This document shows positions 35,736 to 50,000 of a DNA stretch of 64,000 nucleotides, in pieces (position 1 is the stretch's first letter; each line of letters starts with the position of its first letter). The notes under the pieces were generated by a model, which searched no databases, was not told the DNA's origin, and worked only from the letters and a program-made list of their open reading frames with translations. Made by a program: the position numbers and the translations under genes. The stretch is from Isoetes taiwanensis (taxonomy: Eukaryota > Streptophyta > Lycopodiopsida > Isoetales > Isoetaceae): NCBI GenBank assembly GCA_021234155.1, contig JAJEKV010000028.1:7347268-7411267 (forward strand), in the 5' to 3' direction.

Positions 35736-35931
35736 ATAGAGAATGCGCCTGCATATAGTTTTCAAGAATTGTAGAGGCTTTCATAATATAAGGATAGCTT
35801 GAACTCCATAGTGTGAAGTCCCATGGAGTCACTGCTCGGGCAAGAGAGAATATGGAGGAATAGCTTGGTACTATAGGGACCTAATTGACACCTTCAGTTT
35901 TTCGTCACAGACAAATATAATTGTTACATGT

Positions 35932-36115
35932 GGATACGTGCAGAAGGATTGATGAACTTAACAAAGGAGCTTTTATTAATGCACGCAAATATATAGAATG
36001 GCATGGATATTTGGACTCCTGTGATTGCTGGGAACACCGAGAACGGACATTGCAATGTGGCTAAAGTCACATTTTGAGCATTTTGAAAGCATATACAAGC
36101 ATTGGGACATAGAAC
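35932..36115 (+). pseudogene. PPR gene fragment (unit 2)
   Basis: Copy of 9,170-9,365, with one base lost in the run before 'gagcattttgaaagc', so the 'FLSILKA' block is in a new frame. Confidence 0.45.
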
Positions 36116-36199
36116 TGAACAAAAAACTTCTGAATAAAATGTATTCCTTGAAAAATGAAGAAGAAGATACAATAGCTTCTAGAATACTGGTTAGAATCA

Positions 36200-37010
36200 A
36201 CTAATTGAATGAAGTGACTGTGGCTTAGAAGGTGACTCATCATGCAGAGTCATCATGTAGCCATGGAGAATCCTCTAATATCTCCTCCCGTGACTAGCGT
36301 AGCTGAAAAATAACAATAAAACAACAAAAACAAAGGGATGCCACGCCTTCAAATGATTCACGACAATGAGCACAACTTAGCCAAGTAGCAAATCAACTTA
36401 TCGTTGACAATCAACCAAATAGCAAATCAACTTATCTTCACATAGGTAACTATAAAACTACTAGATCTCTTGACTGTCTCCTTGCCAAGAAAATTTCTTT
36501 ATCACGTTTTCCAAGTACGAGCCACCATAACTTATTAAGTGCAAAACAAAATTCCATGTCCTACGAAATTTCCACTCATGAAATATCTCTCCCCCTTAAG
36601 ATACCCAACCGCTCTTTAAATCAACATGATATTGGCTCACCTTCCTTCCTGCCATCTCTCAATTGCCCTTGCACTTCCCAGCTATGGTGGCATGTCGGAA
36701 AATGAGATGGAAATGATCGTTTTTTGTTCGTCACATTTCAAAGTGGAGTTTCCTCTGCTATCAAAATGCAAATCTTTTCTTCGAGGAAAGTTGCCGAGGC
36801 AAGCTTGAGATCTTGAAATGAAGCAAAACAGTCCATAGAGACAAAACTGGCAAAGCCGACAAAAAATGGATGTTAAGCTAACAATATCCTGCCACATATT
36901 CCAACTTCATCACGGTGAGAGGTAATATTATATTCTATTAAATAAATATCCACGGGTAGATCTAATAAAAATTTGTCGATATAAATGCAATAAACTTGAA
37001 AATATTATTG
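36200..37010 (+). other. Non-coding spacer before R array (unit 2)
   Basis: Copy of 9,450-10,250 with the same short direct repeats. No gene is supported. Confidence 0.5.
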
Positions 37011-38312
37011 GTTGGTGTGGCACGGAAAACCATCAAGGGGAAAGTACTGAGTCTGCATGACGGGTGTTAGTCATCCCCTCTCATATGAACATCCATACAC
37101 CTCCCACCATGAATTAGAGACGGAAGCCAGATGGATGGGAAAATGCATTACGTTTCGCGCACAGGATGAGAAATCTCTTCCGTGGGATGATATGTGGTTA
37201 AAAGTGAGGGTTTGATGGGGTGGATGCCTTAAGCCACGTTGAAACTTTTAAACTTCGGCACCATGGATTTTCCTATGCCATTCTAAACTTGAGCACCTCG
37301 TTAGGTCCTATGGATCATTAGGTCCTATTGGAGATGGTCTCATAGCTTTTAGAAGCAGCAATTGCCGGTGGTATATCATGGAGGGCTCTTGAGGATGTTT
37401 TATGTGGTTACAACCTAGGGTTTGATGGGGTGGATTGCCTTAGGCACATTGAAATTTTTTAAACTCAACCACCATGGATCTTCATTTGCCATCGATGTTT
37501 GTTATGCATGGCGAGTTCTTCCTATGCCATTTTTAGGGTCCTATATAGATCTTCGTTTGCACATCATTCTTGTGTGTAACAAACTCTTAAACAAATGCAT
37601 TGACCTTATGCTACAAAGGTTCCACTCTCTAAGTCATTTAATCGGTCTTATAATGCTAATAAGTTTTCTATTATATAAAAGCATTGTCAAGTAGGAGTTC
37701 ATCAAGGCATTGATTAGTTGTAGAAATATATGGAGAAGATCCTATAGTACTCAATTTAGCGTAGTAGGATTTTTTCCTATAGTAAAGCGGACCCAAGAAG
37801 ATGTTGAGCGATTCCATGATGAGTACTCAACTTGTTTCATTTATTTTGTTGTCGATAGTGGTTTCTTATTTTTTTCCGAATCTTGAGGGTCGGATGGAAT
37901 TGCCATGTGTTGTAATTTCTTATGTAAGCTATTTCCAAGTCCCTACTTTGAAGTACACATCACAGGTCTTACTTTAAGGTCGGGGCTCGTCCATTCCTAT
38001 GGCAATATTTATGTCACATGTAATCATTTTCCCCTTCAATATTGTGGTTTCATCACAAGAATTATCAAGCCTCAAAATACTCACCACCCATTATGGCACC
38101 CCTAGAAACCTATCCAAAATACATGGTAGTTTAATTTATTTCTTTGGACATATATGGAAGAGGTTATCATTATATTTATTCAATGCAATATGGCAATGTT
38201 AATTGGTTTTAGCGTTTCGTACTAAAGAATCACGATCAATTTGTAAAAATTTAGAAGCATTTGGGCTTTAAAAATCATATTTAAAGAGGATCTTGGTAAA
38301 CGTGTGTGCCTT
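37011..38312 (+). repeat. Repeat family R, copy R1 (unit 2)
   Basis: Counterpart of 10,254-11,564 with the same internal deletion, so the deletion predates the tandem duplication. Confidence 0.7.
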
Positions 38313-40126
38313 TTAGTTGGTGTGCCACGGAAAACCATCAAGGGGAAAGTACTCTGAGTCGCATGGCGGGTGTTAAAGTCATCCCATTCATATGAGGTGT
38401 GATGAGGAATCTCTTCCGTGGGATGATATGTGGTTAAAAGTGAGGGTTTGATGGGGTGGATCATGCCTTAAGCCACGTTGAAACTTTTTTTTAAACTAGG
38501 CCACCATGGATTTTCCTATGCCATTCTAAACTTGAGCACCTCGTTAGGTCCTATGGATCATTAGGTCCCCTGTGGAGATGGTCTCATAGCTTCAAAGTAG
38601 CAATTCTTTGGTGATATATCATGGAGGGCTCTTCCAGATGTTTTATGTGGTTACAAGTGAGGGTTTGATGGGGTGGATTGCCTTAGGCACGTTGAAATTT
38701 TTAAACTCAACCACCATGGATCTTCATTTGCCATCGGATGATATCGAAGTTCTTTATAGATCTACCTTTGCCATCATGCAATTGGACAAAGCTCCTTGAT
38801 CATGCAATTGGGCCGGTTAACTCCTTGGCGAGGCATTATAGCTTCTAGAAGTAACAATTGTTGGTGACATATCATGAAGGGCGATATTTTATTCCATCAA
38901 GAAAGTTGATGCATTATGCAATCCTCTCCATACCATGGGTAGGGCCAAGTATATCAATGCAGGTATTGCAATGATGCGGGATGTGACCTCTACGGAGGTT
39001 AAACATTATGAACATTTGAAAAGGGTTGCCACTATAGACTTCCTATATTTTATTTGAACATTGGTGAAATATTAGAGAAGTACATTTGACTAGGAAGTTT
39101 TCTTGTCATCACAAATTGGCATGTCGTTGATCACTAAACATATGCAAAACAACTAAAATGCTTCATTCCTTTGGGGTCACCGAGACCACCGACTTATTAG
39201 AAAATTATATTAAGTGGTTTTTAACAGTTTGTCATCATTGAATAAGCCCTCTAAGAAGATTGCTTACACTTTCTTCTGGCTTAATTTCTTTCGGATCGGG
39301 CCATCTAAACAAACTATTCTTGGTCCCCACCCTATTATGAAGCCCTTATTTTATATGGCAACTTTGTAAAATCACACAAGGCTCCACCTAGAATGCAAGG
39401 GACCCCAATAGTTAACATGTGATTTCTTGTGTGTAACAAACTCTTAAACAAATGCATTGACCTTATGCTACAAAGGTTACGCTCTCTAAGTCATTTAATG
39501 TCCAGTCTTATAATGCTAATAAGTTTTCTATTATATAAAAGCATTGTCAAGTAGGAGTTCATCAAGCATTGATTAGTTGTGGAAATATATGGAGAAGATC
39601 CATAGTACTCAATTTTAGCGAAATGGGATTTTCCCTATAGTAAACCGACCAAGAAGATGATGAGTACTCAACTTGTTTCATTTATTTTGTTGTCCGATAG
39701 TGGTTTCTTATTTTTCTCACGAATCTTGTGGTCGATGGAATTACCATGTGTTGTAATTTCTTATGTAAGCTATTTCCAAGTCCCACTTTCAAGTACACAT
39801 CCTGGGTCTTACTTTTAAGGTCGGGCTAGATCCATTCCTATGGCAATATTTATGTCACATGTAATCATTTTTTTTTCCCTTCAATATTGTGGTTTCATCA
39901 CAAGAATTATCAAGCCTCAAAATACTCACCACCCATTATGGAACCCTAGAAACCTATCCAAAATATATGGCCGTTTAATTTATTTATTTGGGACATATAT
40001 GGAAGAGGTTATCATTATGTTTATTCAATGCAATGTGGCAATGTTAATTGGTTTTCGCGTTGAACTAAGAATCCGCAAATCAATTTGTAAAATTTAGAAG
40101 CATTTGGGCTTTAAAAAATCATATTT
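38313..40126 (+). repeat. Repeat family R, copy R2 (unit 2)
   Basis: Counterpart of 11,565-13,372. It ends at 'catatttaaagag' against the LINE tail, exactly as in unit 1. Confidence 0.7.
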
Positions 40127-40312
40127 AAAGAGAATGAGAATGAGAATGATTTTTATCGTCCCTTTGAGGCCAATCGCCTATGGGACCTATAAGAGAAGCG
40201 ACAAAACTTTATTGTCGGGGTTAAAACCCCACCTCAAGGGTTTTCGAGGGAAACCGTGGGCAATAAGAATCTTTCAAACCTGCATAAGCATACATCAATG
40301 TTTATATACATG

Positions 40313-40679
40313 TCAAGTGTGTGCCCGAGGACATAGCTGATCTCGCATGTCTATAACCTCCCACGAAAGATATGATCCCAAAGACCTGGATCGGATGTGC
40401 GGCTTAATGTCACATGTAACGGCTGCCAAAGCCCGACCAACTCGGATATCGTGGTCCGGAATTTGATCATATCTTTGGGCAACTTTGAAGGGTATGAGAT
40501 TCATCCTCAATGACTCCCCATTTGGCGACATTAGTGAGCACGCCCCGGGCGTGGCTCACCAATCCATCCACTGCCTCCAGTTCGAAGATGATGTGCCCCT
40601 CGCGGCGAATGGAGGCAATGAGTCTGCGCCTTTCATGGGCAAGTGGGTACGGTGGGTAGCATTGCGGGGCCTCGTTCAA
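40313..40679 (-). pseudogene. LINE ORF2 C-terminal part (unit 2)
   Basis: Two overlapping minus-strand frames contain 'LIASIRREGHIIFELEAVDG', 'AKWGVIEDESHTLQSCPK' and 'MNLIPFKVAQRYDQIP'. The same segment is what survives in the truncated LINE at 26,583. No named domain is assigned. Confidence 0.5.
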
Positions 40680-41091
40680 TGTGGGATTTATGTGGCACCG
40701 GGTAGTGTCTTTGTCTTGACCTGTTCAAGGGCATTGGCATCCCAAAAGCTTGCTGAGAAAGCAATCGTCAAGATATTGCCCTCAAGCTATGGCGATCCTG
40801 TTTTGCACATGTATGCACCTGCTCCCCGCACATTCCATCTAGCCAACCATTGAGCTCTTTTCCCTCCAGAAGCCTTGATAGGCTGGCAGCGTCCATTGCC
40901 ATGATATAAGCTAGTTTAGGGAGACGGGCATCGTCCATATTGACCACCTTCCCTCAAAATAGACAATGTGGCGATCAAGGGCAGCCCTCAAGAGGCAAGA
41001 ATCACGATCTCCTGCGGTGAATTTGATATGGACTGTGGACTTCACCCCTAGTGCTCGCATTACTAAGAAGGCTTTACGGACCTGCTCCAAG

Positions 41092-41860
41092 TCATTCAAG
41101 TAGCAAGTGATACTCTTGGGCCCCATACTTCCACCAAAGATAAAAGGACAGGGCCACTAAGACCTTGAAATGGGCATGGTGATGGGCCCAATCATACAAC
41201 TCCGCTCTATGACTATTGTTTTGTATTGCATATAGTGCCTTCCAAACTGCCCGCCACTTCGTATGGCCCGTATGGATGTGTCCCCCGCTGCATAGTAGAA
41301 AGGAAACTCCACTCCCAAATATTTGTATGTGGATGCAACTTCTACATTTTGGCCTCGATGGCGAAGGAGGGACCCTCGGTGACGGAAGATGATATGAAAA
41401 CCACCTTAGTCTTGGCGGGGTGACGCGCATATCGATTCGGCTAGAATCGTGTCCGGGCATCGAGATGTCGCGTTGCATGTCCGGTGTGTAAGCTAGGAGG
41501 TCCACATCTTCACATATATATTAAGCTGTCGATGATCGATAGAAAGGTGAGCTCCATGGCCCCATTATCGCCAAGCCGGCTCTCTAATTGATCAATGTAA
41601 AGCCCAAACAATGTTTGAGGGGAGAGGGCATCCCCCTGGCCGAACCCCGATCGCTATCAAATGGTTGGCTTGTCTGCAGCAGGCAGAACGAGCATCTTTC
41701 GCCAGATAAATTTCGTATTAATCACATTCGCAAATCTGGGAACCCCGAAAATATTCGCCTCTGCCCATAGTTTTTCCCGAGCCGCGGTGTCAAACGCCTT
41801 CGCATAAAAATCCACAAAGCAACAATATAGATCGACGGCCGGTTCTGTTGTTGTCTTCAA
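41092..41860 (-). pseudogene. LINE reverse transcriptase core, broken (unit 2)
   Basis: 41,860-41,657 reads 'YCCFVDFYAKAFDTAAREKL' and continues 'WAEANIFGVPRF', which is RT motif A with its catalytic Asp in FVDF and the AFDTVPREKLW context typical of LINE RTs. 41,505-41,092 reads 'MDLLAYTPDMQRDI' (just after the catalytic ADD block, which would lie at its start) and 'FKVLVALSFYLWWKYGAQ' (post-RT). The intervening part is shifted. Confidence 0.78.
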
Positions 41861-43199
41861 TCAGAGTTCGCAACATGAAGATGTGGTCAATGGTTGAGTC
41901 TTAGAGTCCGAGATCTGCACAGGTGAGGGCGCGCGACCTCTGGCGCCTCTGCCGGCCCGTCAACTCTTTCGAGAATCCAAAGCAATTTTGCAAACACCCG
42001 GGACCATGATTGTTCCGATGTTTGGCGGGCGGTGTGGGTCACACGTCTTATATATAGGAACAATTACGCTATTGGTCCCCTTTGCAATGAAACCTTCATG
42101 TAATGCCTTGTTGAACAAGGCGATTCGTATGGTATTATGGACGGCCCCTTGCCCACTTAAGCAATTACACTTTTACCATCCAAGTCACGGGGCTTTCCAT
42201 TGGCAAGACGGCCGCAAGCCTTGTTCCACGTCCAGAATCTGTGATTTCCGAGATTTGGGCCTTCTTGCAAGGGTAATGCTGCATGTGCAATTCTCGAGGG
42301 TCGTGATAGTCGCTTGCAAGTATTGTCTCCACCGCCGGGGAGTGATATTCCCCTGGCCGCACCGGGTTTCTAAGAACCCTTTGCCGTAGGTCCCGATGAC
42401 GCTCCGTGAGGTAAAAACATTTACCTTTGATCGCGCAATGTACCGGCTTTCTTAGCTTTAAGGAAGATGCAATCGTCCGACCGTATGCATGAAAGCAGAC
42501 CGCGGACTTGGCGGAGCCACCGCTTGTGTTCCTTGCACTCGCGATCAAACCATTGATTACGGGAAGGTTGTGTTCGAGGTCCGTCGGCTGGAAAAATTAT
42601 CCCAAAGCACCTCTCGCGGAAGTCCTAAGCACATCGGTCGGTCGTCCTATCTGTTGCTCTAGTGTAGGATATTGCAAAATTTCTGCGAGTCATCTATAAG
42701 CATCCGGGCATAAACCCGTGATGTTTTAATCGCTAAATGGGCATGTGAGGAGTTGTTGCATCGGGGTTCGCACACAACCCCGCCAAGCCAACTTCAAGTA
42801 AAAGTGGTAAAGTGGTGAGAAATGATCTCTTCATCCCTATTAGTTGTTCCCACACGAAAGTGCTTGACGACATGCATATCTTGCGAGCCAAAACCAAAGA
42901 CATAGTCCACCACACTAGATCCGCCCCGGTTTTCCCCGCTTACAAGTGCTCTTTAGCGGTGGAAGGCCATTGCTGAATCCATTGCGCATTACCGGGTCAA
43001 AGATACCGCGAGCAAAAGCAACCTGGTCGACCATAGGAGCGGACTGATTGTCATCGTCATGTCCGTGGCCAAGCTCCTTCGCAGATGCAAACCGCAATAT
43101 ATCATCGGTCAAAGGGATCAAATCTCATGGGTTGTTCTACCCCTCGCGGCGCCGCGATTGAAGTGACCCAAGGAGTATGATTAATCGCCTAACCAAGAT

Positions 43200-43631
43200 T
43201 CACAGACATGTCATCATATAGATTGACATAGGGTCCAGCCTATCCACATTCGAGTGGGTGTGAAAGAAGTTGCTTTCCGCATGTGGAAAGTAGTCAGTCG
43301 CCACAAAGAGGGGTCCAAGCATCGGTAGCTTTTGCACACACGCACCCACAAAATACCGCTTGTGTTTGTCTCCGTCTTGAACAAGGAGATTGATTTCAGC
43401 TAAGGTTCGGTAGTAGCAGCAGTGCAACCCCCATGCCCCCGCTTCCGCGGCAATCATTGAAGATTGAGTAGTGCTGGTATCCCGCAAGTCGTATCCCGTG
43501 GTCCCGGTGATGTCTCCCATGTTTCCATGAGGGAAGATGAGGATCCATGTCCGCAAAGAATCGAAGTTGAGACTATCTCCCTTTCGCCATGGGAAGCCCC
43601 GACACCTACCCCAGAGACCATGCGGAGGCAC
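43200..43631 (-). pseudogene. LINE endonuclease domain, open 143-codon frame (unit 2)
   Basis: The minus-strand frame is open for 143 codons and reads 'LNFDSLRTWILIFPHGN' (where a shift hides the METWE block), 'GYDLRDTSTTQSSMIAAEA', 'LAEINLLVQDGDKHKRYFVG', 'LFVATDYFPHAESNFF' and 'SNVDRLDP'. The order fits the N-terminal APE endonuclease of LINE ORF2, with the hydrophobic strand before YFPH. Confidence 0.65.
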
Positions 43632-45769
43632 AATCTCCTATTTGCTGGCAAAGCAGCAAGGTGGAGATTCAAGTATGCATCGCAGAAGAGGGGTGGCGTA
43701 TGGAAGCGTTTCGAGATGTGTGAGCAAATGTATGTGAGGCAACTTGGAGCGGTGGCATGGGTCAGAGCAGCGGCTAAAGGTTCCCGCCGTAGGAAAGGTC
43801 ATTGGGGTTAGTAAGATTTCAATGCAGCATTCGACCACCGTACCCCAAATTTGCATGCTGCCCGAATCACCCCGCAGCTCTCCCCGTCTGCTTTTAACTT
43901 TGGCCAACTCGCGCACTGCGGGGTTCTTGTTAGGCCGGGTCGCCTCGACAACATACAGGGCGCTTCCTTTAGTCGCTACTCCCCGGGCGCCAGATGGCTA
44001 CGCTTCCACTTCGCATCTCGCATCTTTGGAACGTGACCACTGCGGCATTCGGTGTTTGGACGCCATGGCGTCCTCGCCTCTAATAATGTTTACCCATGGG
44101 GAATGTCATTCGAGCAAGAATCAACATTTGGAGCCGGCACGAGGTCCCTCCCCTTTCTCGCCAAGACGCACTCACCACATTGTGGGTTTCTCCTTCGGCT
44201 CACGGAGCTCTCCTCGGACCGTAATCCGAGAACAACAGGAGTTGTTTGTCATCGGCGGGGCATAGGCCGTGGGCCTAATGTTAAGCGGGTGGCATGGAGC
44301 GCTTTGGGGTGCAAGAGGACGGCCCCGCCGATGCCTGCAGACTCTTGGGGGCAGACCGCCGGGGCTAGTGTATAAGTAGTCGTAAATCTCCTTCCTCCAC
44401 GGGGAGCTTAGCTCCCAATGAAATTGTTGCTGCCTTTGTCAATTCACGATGCACCATTGCAATTGCTCATGAGCATGTGATTGAGGCCCTTGCCTCGCTC
44501 TCAAATAATGGCTGCCCTCAGCTCCTCATCATTCCATCTTTGGGTCAGCGAGCTATGTCTGGGCCGCAAGCGAGAGTCCACCATAGGGTTCTATTGCAGA
44601 TGAGGCCATTTTTGTGTCCTCAATTCCTACTTTGAAGGGGCTCTCAATTGTAGGATCTCTCTTCAAAAAGCTTACCTGGACTTTTTTGCATCCACAATGG
44701 CAACCTCCTCAGCCTCGACGGCGGAGATGGTTACCATTGTCTCCCTGCCAACACGCTGTTTTTGTCCCCAGGTCATGGTTTCCATGGCGGCAGTACAAGG
44801 AATCTATGCGGGCCCGTGATGTCCAGCAAAGACTCTTCTTATCCTTCGCCTTTCAGAGTGCACTAGGAGAAGGCCATCTTCCGAATTCTTTGTATCGGTC
44901 TCCATCTTTTGAAACACGCCGCTTTTTTCAAAGAGCTACCGCCTCTTTGAGCAATTTGGGTGCGAGGCCTCGAGATTTTCTCGGCCAAGCAAGCAATTGA
45001 AGCCACGTTCCCCTCGCCATTGCTTGAACTCGCTTCCAAAGTGCTCCTCAACAACCCGGGTTTGGTGGTGGTGAAGCACGGATAACGGGCCGCCGCTAGG
45101 CTAGAGTATCGGCTATATGCCCTGTAGAGCTATGCTTGTTGCCACGACTTTGCCCGCTTCTCTTTTAAGCAGGCACTCACCAATTTTGCCCGGTGTCATC
45201 CGGCTCGATTAGGGGATGGCATCTATGTACTTTCCCAATAGAAGTTTTGTCGGGCCATGTTCAAGGCTAGGTAGAGGGGACTGCGATATCAGCACCATCC
45301 ACATGCATATATGTGGTTGGATGAAGGGGCGCAGCGAGGGGCTGTTAAAACAATCTATCACCGAGTTGCTATATGAATAGGGTTGTCACTTTACGCACGC
45401 GGCAATCCGGCTCCAAGCACTTTGATGATGCACAACCTTCGTCCCTTTATGCATTTCTCCAAAGCTTCCCCACGCGTCGGTGCGGGCTTCCAAGTGCAAG
45501 AAGTAAGCGGGGTTCTTTCACCTTTTGGACACACTCGTGTTCAAAGTGCATAAATCAACACAGCCTCTGGTGTAAACCTGCATCGCTTCGGTTGGCGGCT
45601 TTGTTCGAAATGAAAAGAAGTACGATTCCCCTACGTGACGCCAGAGTCACCGAGCTCCGAAGATAAATCTTTAAGCCAAGGTGTGATTGGATGGTATCAC
45701 ACCCTCAATCCCGGCTTTAAAATCGGTTGCAAAAAAAACTTGTTGTTTCTCCTCTCAGATCTTAAGCAA

Positions 45770-46640
45770 ATAATTAGAAACCTATGTCTTTATAATCATC
45801 CACCGAACAAAGAATTCAATGATATGCATTGCTCCCAAAACAAGAGTCTGTAAATCAATAGATATGAAAAAAGTATATAGTGCTGAAAAATCCAAAACAA
45901 TGGAAACCCCTAAAGCCAGCACTGAAAATCTGTTCTTTGCTCTGAAATCCTGTCTAAAACATTAGCAACATAAAATATTTTGAAAGAACTCTGAGAGAGC
46001 TTTCCAAAGATATATAAATTTCATGAGAAAGCAGGAGTCGAGAAAGAGATATGAACAAAAAATGTAATATGAACCACAAAGTGGTGGTGCAGGCCTGTGG
46101 GATCTGTGTTTTGCTATGGAAACACCATTCAAAGACATGCAAATCACATACCTTCAGAAGATCACTGAGGGAGCTTTCCAGCGAAAAAAATTTCAGCTGG
46201 AGAAACGGGTTAAAAATCCGCCAAATATGATAAGAAATATGTGGACAATACCACGAAAGCACTTCGGGGTTTTCGGCCTCGATTTGTTTTAAAATTCGAA
46301 GTTTTTGCAGGGAAAGAAAAACATATAAACATTACATACCATTAGGAAGAAATCTGGGATGATTTTCCACGCAATAAATTTCAGCCAGCGTAAACGGACT
46401 TTTGATCTCGGCGATATGATCAAAAGTGTTTGGGCAGCACCACGGCACTTCAGGGTTTGTTGGGACCCAATTTGCAGCCGAAAATCTGTGTTTCTGATGT
46501 AAAATAGTCAGTGAAACATATCCAAATCACATACCAACAGAAAGAACTTCACGAGATGGCTTCAACGCCAAATGATTTTGGCTGAAGCGGACTTCCGTGA
46601 TCTCCAGTTATGATTGAAAATGTGTGTGACCCGCTTCCAG
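45770..46640 (-). repeat. ~190 bp tandem repeats at the LINE 5' end (unit 2)
   Basis: Copy of 19,060-19,935. The shared 'gctttcca' cores lie near 45,999, 46,172, 46,362 (as 'gattttcca') and 46,557 (as 'ggcttcaacgcc'). Confidence 0.65.
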
Positions 46641-46676
46641 GCGCCTAGGGTTTCAGAAGCGCCCAGCATAATGCAT

Positions 46677-47070
46677 AGTATCTTTGTTAAACGTATCTTG
46701 CGCCTTAGTTGGTGGGATGATGTGTGTTAAAAGTGAGGGTTTGATGGGGTGGACCGCCTTAAGCCAAGTTAAACTTTTTAAACTCGGCCACCATGGATTT
46801 TCCTAATGCCATTCTAAAGTTGGAGCACCCTGTTAGGTCCATGGATCATTAGGTCCTATTGGAGATGGTCTCCATAGCTTCGAAAAAGTAGTACAATTCT
46901 TTGGTGATATATCATGGAGGGCTCTTTGATGCTGTGGTTACAAGTGAAGGTTTTGATGGGGTGGATTGCCTTTGTGCGCGTTGAAATTTTTTAAACTCAA
47001 CCACCAGGATCTTCATTTGCCATCGGATAATTTGTTGTTATGCATGGCGAGAGTTCTTCCTATGCCATTT
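46677..47070 (+). repeat. Repeat family R, start of copy R3 (unit 2)
   Basis: Counterpart of 19,979-20,350, still collinear but increasingly noisy up to about 47,070, where the sequence becomes a blend. Confidence 0.6.
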
Positions 47071-50000
47071 TAGGTCCTATAAAGAATCTTCATTTGGACA
47101 TCCTTGCAAAGGTCTCTCCCGAGTTCTTTGCGATCTTCCTTTGTCATCAATACAATTGGTAGTTTATGATGTGCCTAGCTCGGGCATTATAGCTTCTAGA
47201 AGAACAATGTGAGTTGGTGGTTGCCATGAAAGGGTATAGGCCGTTTATTCCACAAGTAAGTTGTGTCATGAGCATTGGGGTGTCCCTCTCCATACCATGG
47301 GGAGGGCCAAGTATGTATCAATGGTTCTCCTTTCAATGATGCGGAGCTTAGGCTCTCACAAAACATTATGAACATTTGTCAATTCACACTATGCACCCTA
47401 TGTTTGCTTTGAACATTGGTGATTGATATTAGAGCCCTACATTTGACTAGAATTTCTTGTCTCATCACAAATTGGCATCTTACGAGATCACTAGCCGCTG
47501 AAAAAACAACTAAAACTTCATTCCTTTGGGGTCCACTATAGGGCTTATTAGAAAAATTATATTAGGTGTCTTTAACCCACTTTGAAGGGCATCAATTGTG
47601 ATTAAGGCCTCCTCAAAAGTTTAATTGACACTTTTGTCTTCAAGAGCAATTTCTTTCGGGATCGGCTAGGGAGATGCTACCATTGTCTCCCCACCAATTG
47701 CCTAGGTTTATTTTATATGGCATGGTTTGTATGGCCACACAAGGCTCCACCTAAGAATGTCAAGAAGACCCCAATAGTTATCCTTCGGTTTCTTCAGAGT
47801 GCAAACTCTTAAACCATCTTCCGTGTCTAAAACCGGGTCTACCATAGCCGGAAACACGCCGCTTTTTTAGTAGCCGCCTACCCTGAGCATTCTATGGAAG
47901 CGGCATTTCCTCGCCAAGCAAGGGGTAGTCCCATCATCTCCGCCATTGAAGCGAACCCTTGCTTTCCAAATGGGAGGCAACAACCTCGCTTGGCATGAGT
48001 GAATGACGGATGTTGCCACATCGCTAGGCTAGAGTATGAGCACCATGCCCGCCAAAGTGTCCTTGTTATCGCAGACTTTGCCCGGGCGCTATCTTGCACT
48101 TAGATGCTTTCTGTCATCCCCGTTTGCATCAATTGATGGCATCTATGTAATTTCCCAATGGAATCCTTTTTGCAGTCTCTTCCGTCCGGAGAGGGATCTG
48201 ATATCAAAGGGATCCACATGCATATATGGGGGTTTCCCTGAATGTGGGGGTTTTCATCGATTTCTAGGGACACAGCTGCTAAGGAATTGGGTGTCACCTT
48301 ACGCACGCTTGTCTCAAAGCCTCCAAGCACTTTTGATGATGCACAACCTCCGGCCCCGTTTAAATATGCTTCCATCCGAAAAGCTTCCTTTGTATGCTAC
48401 CAAAAGGTTCCCTCCAGCCATTTAAGAAGTCTTACCCTGTGGTAATAAGTTTTTCTATTATATAAAAGCATTGTCAAGAAGGGAGTTCATCAAGCAGTTG
48501 ATTGGTTAGTGGAAATGCTATCTACGTCCTATAGTCTCAAATTGGTAGAAGCAATGGATTTTCCTACTAATTAAAGCCCGGCCCCAAAGAAGATGTTGAT
48601 GCTTTTCCATGATTGGATGGTTGTTTCATGTAACTCAGTTTTAAAATAGTGGTTTCTTATTTTTTTCTCAAATCTTAAGGATGGAATTATTGTGTTGTAA
48701 CCATATGTCTTTTATAATCTGCACGAAGTACACATCTGGAATGATATGCATTGCTCCAAAACAGAGTCGTCCATTATCAATAGATATGAAGAAAAGTAAT
48801 CATTTGCCCCTTCAACAATGGAAACCCTAAAGCCAGCACTCAAAACTCTGTTCCCATTGCTCCCTGAAATCCTGTCTAAAATACATGGCAACATTTAATT
48901 TATTTCTTTGGACATAGATTTCCAAAAGATATACCATTATGTTTAAACCCAATATGGGAAAGAGATATGAACAAAAATTTGACTAAGAACCACAAAGTGG
49001 TGGTGCAGGCTGTCAATTTGTAAAATTTATAACATTTGGGCTTTTAAAACATATTCAAAGACATGCAAATCACAGTAATGATTGTAAGATCATTGTAGGA
49101 GTCCAACTGAACCTATTGGTTCAAATGGGCGTTAAAAACTATTCTGTCCCCATATGATAATAGAAATATGTGGACAATTTTTCTTTTCTTTTCTTTTTTT
49201 TCTTTTTTTTGTTTATTGAAAAATCGAGTTTTTGCATTGTTAAATTATTGAATACATATAAAAATTACATACCATTAGGAAGAAATATTGGTGATTTTCC
49301 AACGAATAAATTTCAATGTAGAAACGATAAGCCTTGATCTCCTTGATGATGAAATGTTTAACATTGGTAACCAAACACTTAATGAGTTTGTAAAGGGAAA
49401 AAGAATTTGCAGCCCGAAAATCTGTGTTTCTGATGTAAAATAGTCAGTGAAACATATCCAAAAAGGCATACCAACCCAAAAAATTGTTGATGGCTTTCCA
49501 ACTAAACAGATTTTGGCTAAAACGAATATCCGTGATTCGGCATTTATCAAGGTAAAATGTGTTAAATAAGCCTAACCCCTGGTTTCTATGAGCCCTAGCA
49601 TTTTGGTAGCCGGGGATCTTGTTAAAAATAATGCCGAATATGAAAGATGATATGGTTAAAAGTGAGGGTTTGAATCAGTTCAGTTGGCCAAACTGAAATT
49701 CTTTTAAAAAGAAATGACCATGGATTTATGACACTAAGCTATTTTAAAGTTGAGCACCCTCGCCAGGTTGCTACCAAAAGATCATTATTCCTATCGAGAT
49801 GGTCTCATACGGATATTATAGAAATTGCCGGTGATAAGCTAGAGGGCTCTTGGTTATAAACAGGTGAGCCAGGGTTTGATGGGTGGATTGCCTAGGCACG
49901 CATTACCCTTTCAAAAACCTCAACCAATATGAAGGATCAAGCATATTGAACTTGATGCTGTTATGCATGGATGTAGCCTTCCTATGCCATATTTAGGTCC

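Larger units (their letters stand above)
40127..46676 (-). mobile_element. LINE, near full length, unit 2 copy
   Basis: The same element, orientation and insertion point as 13,373-19,978. It is the duplicated copy and not an independent insertion. Minus-strand landmarks: 5' repeats 46,640-45,770, endonuclease 43,631-43,200, RT pieces 41,860-41,657 and 41,505-41,092, C-terminal pieces 40,679-40,313, and ATTCTC tail 40,148-40,130. Confidence 0.85.
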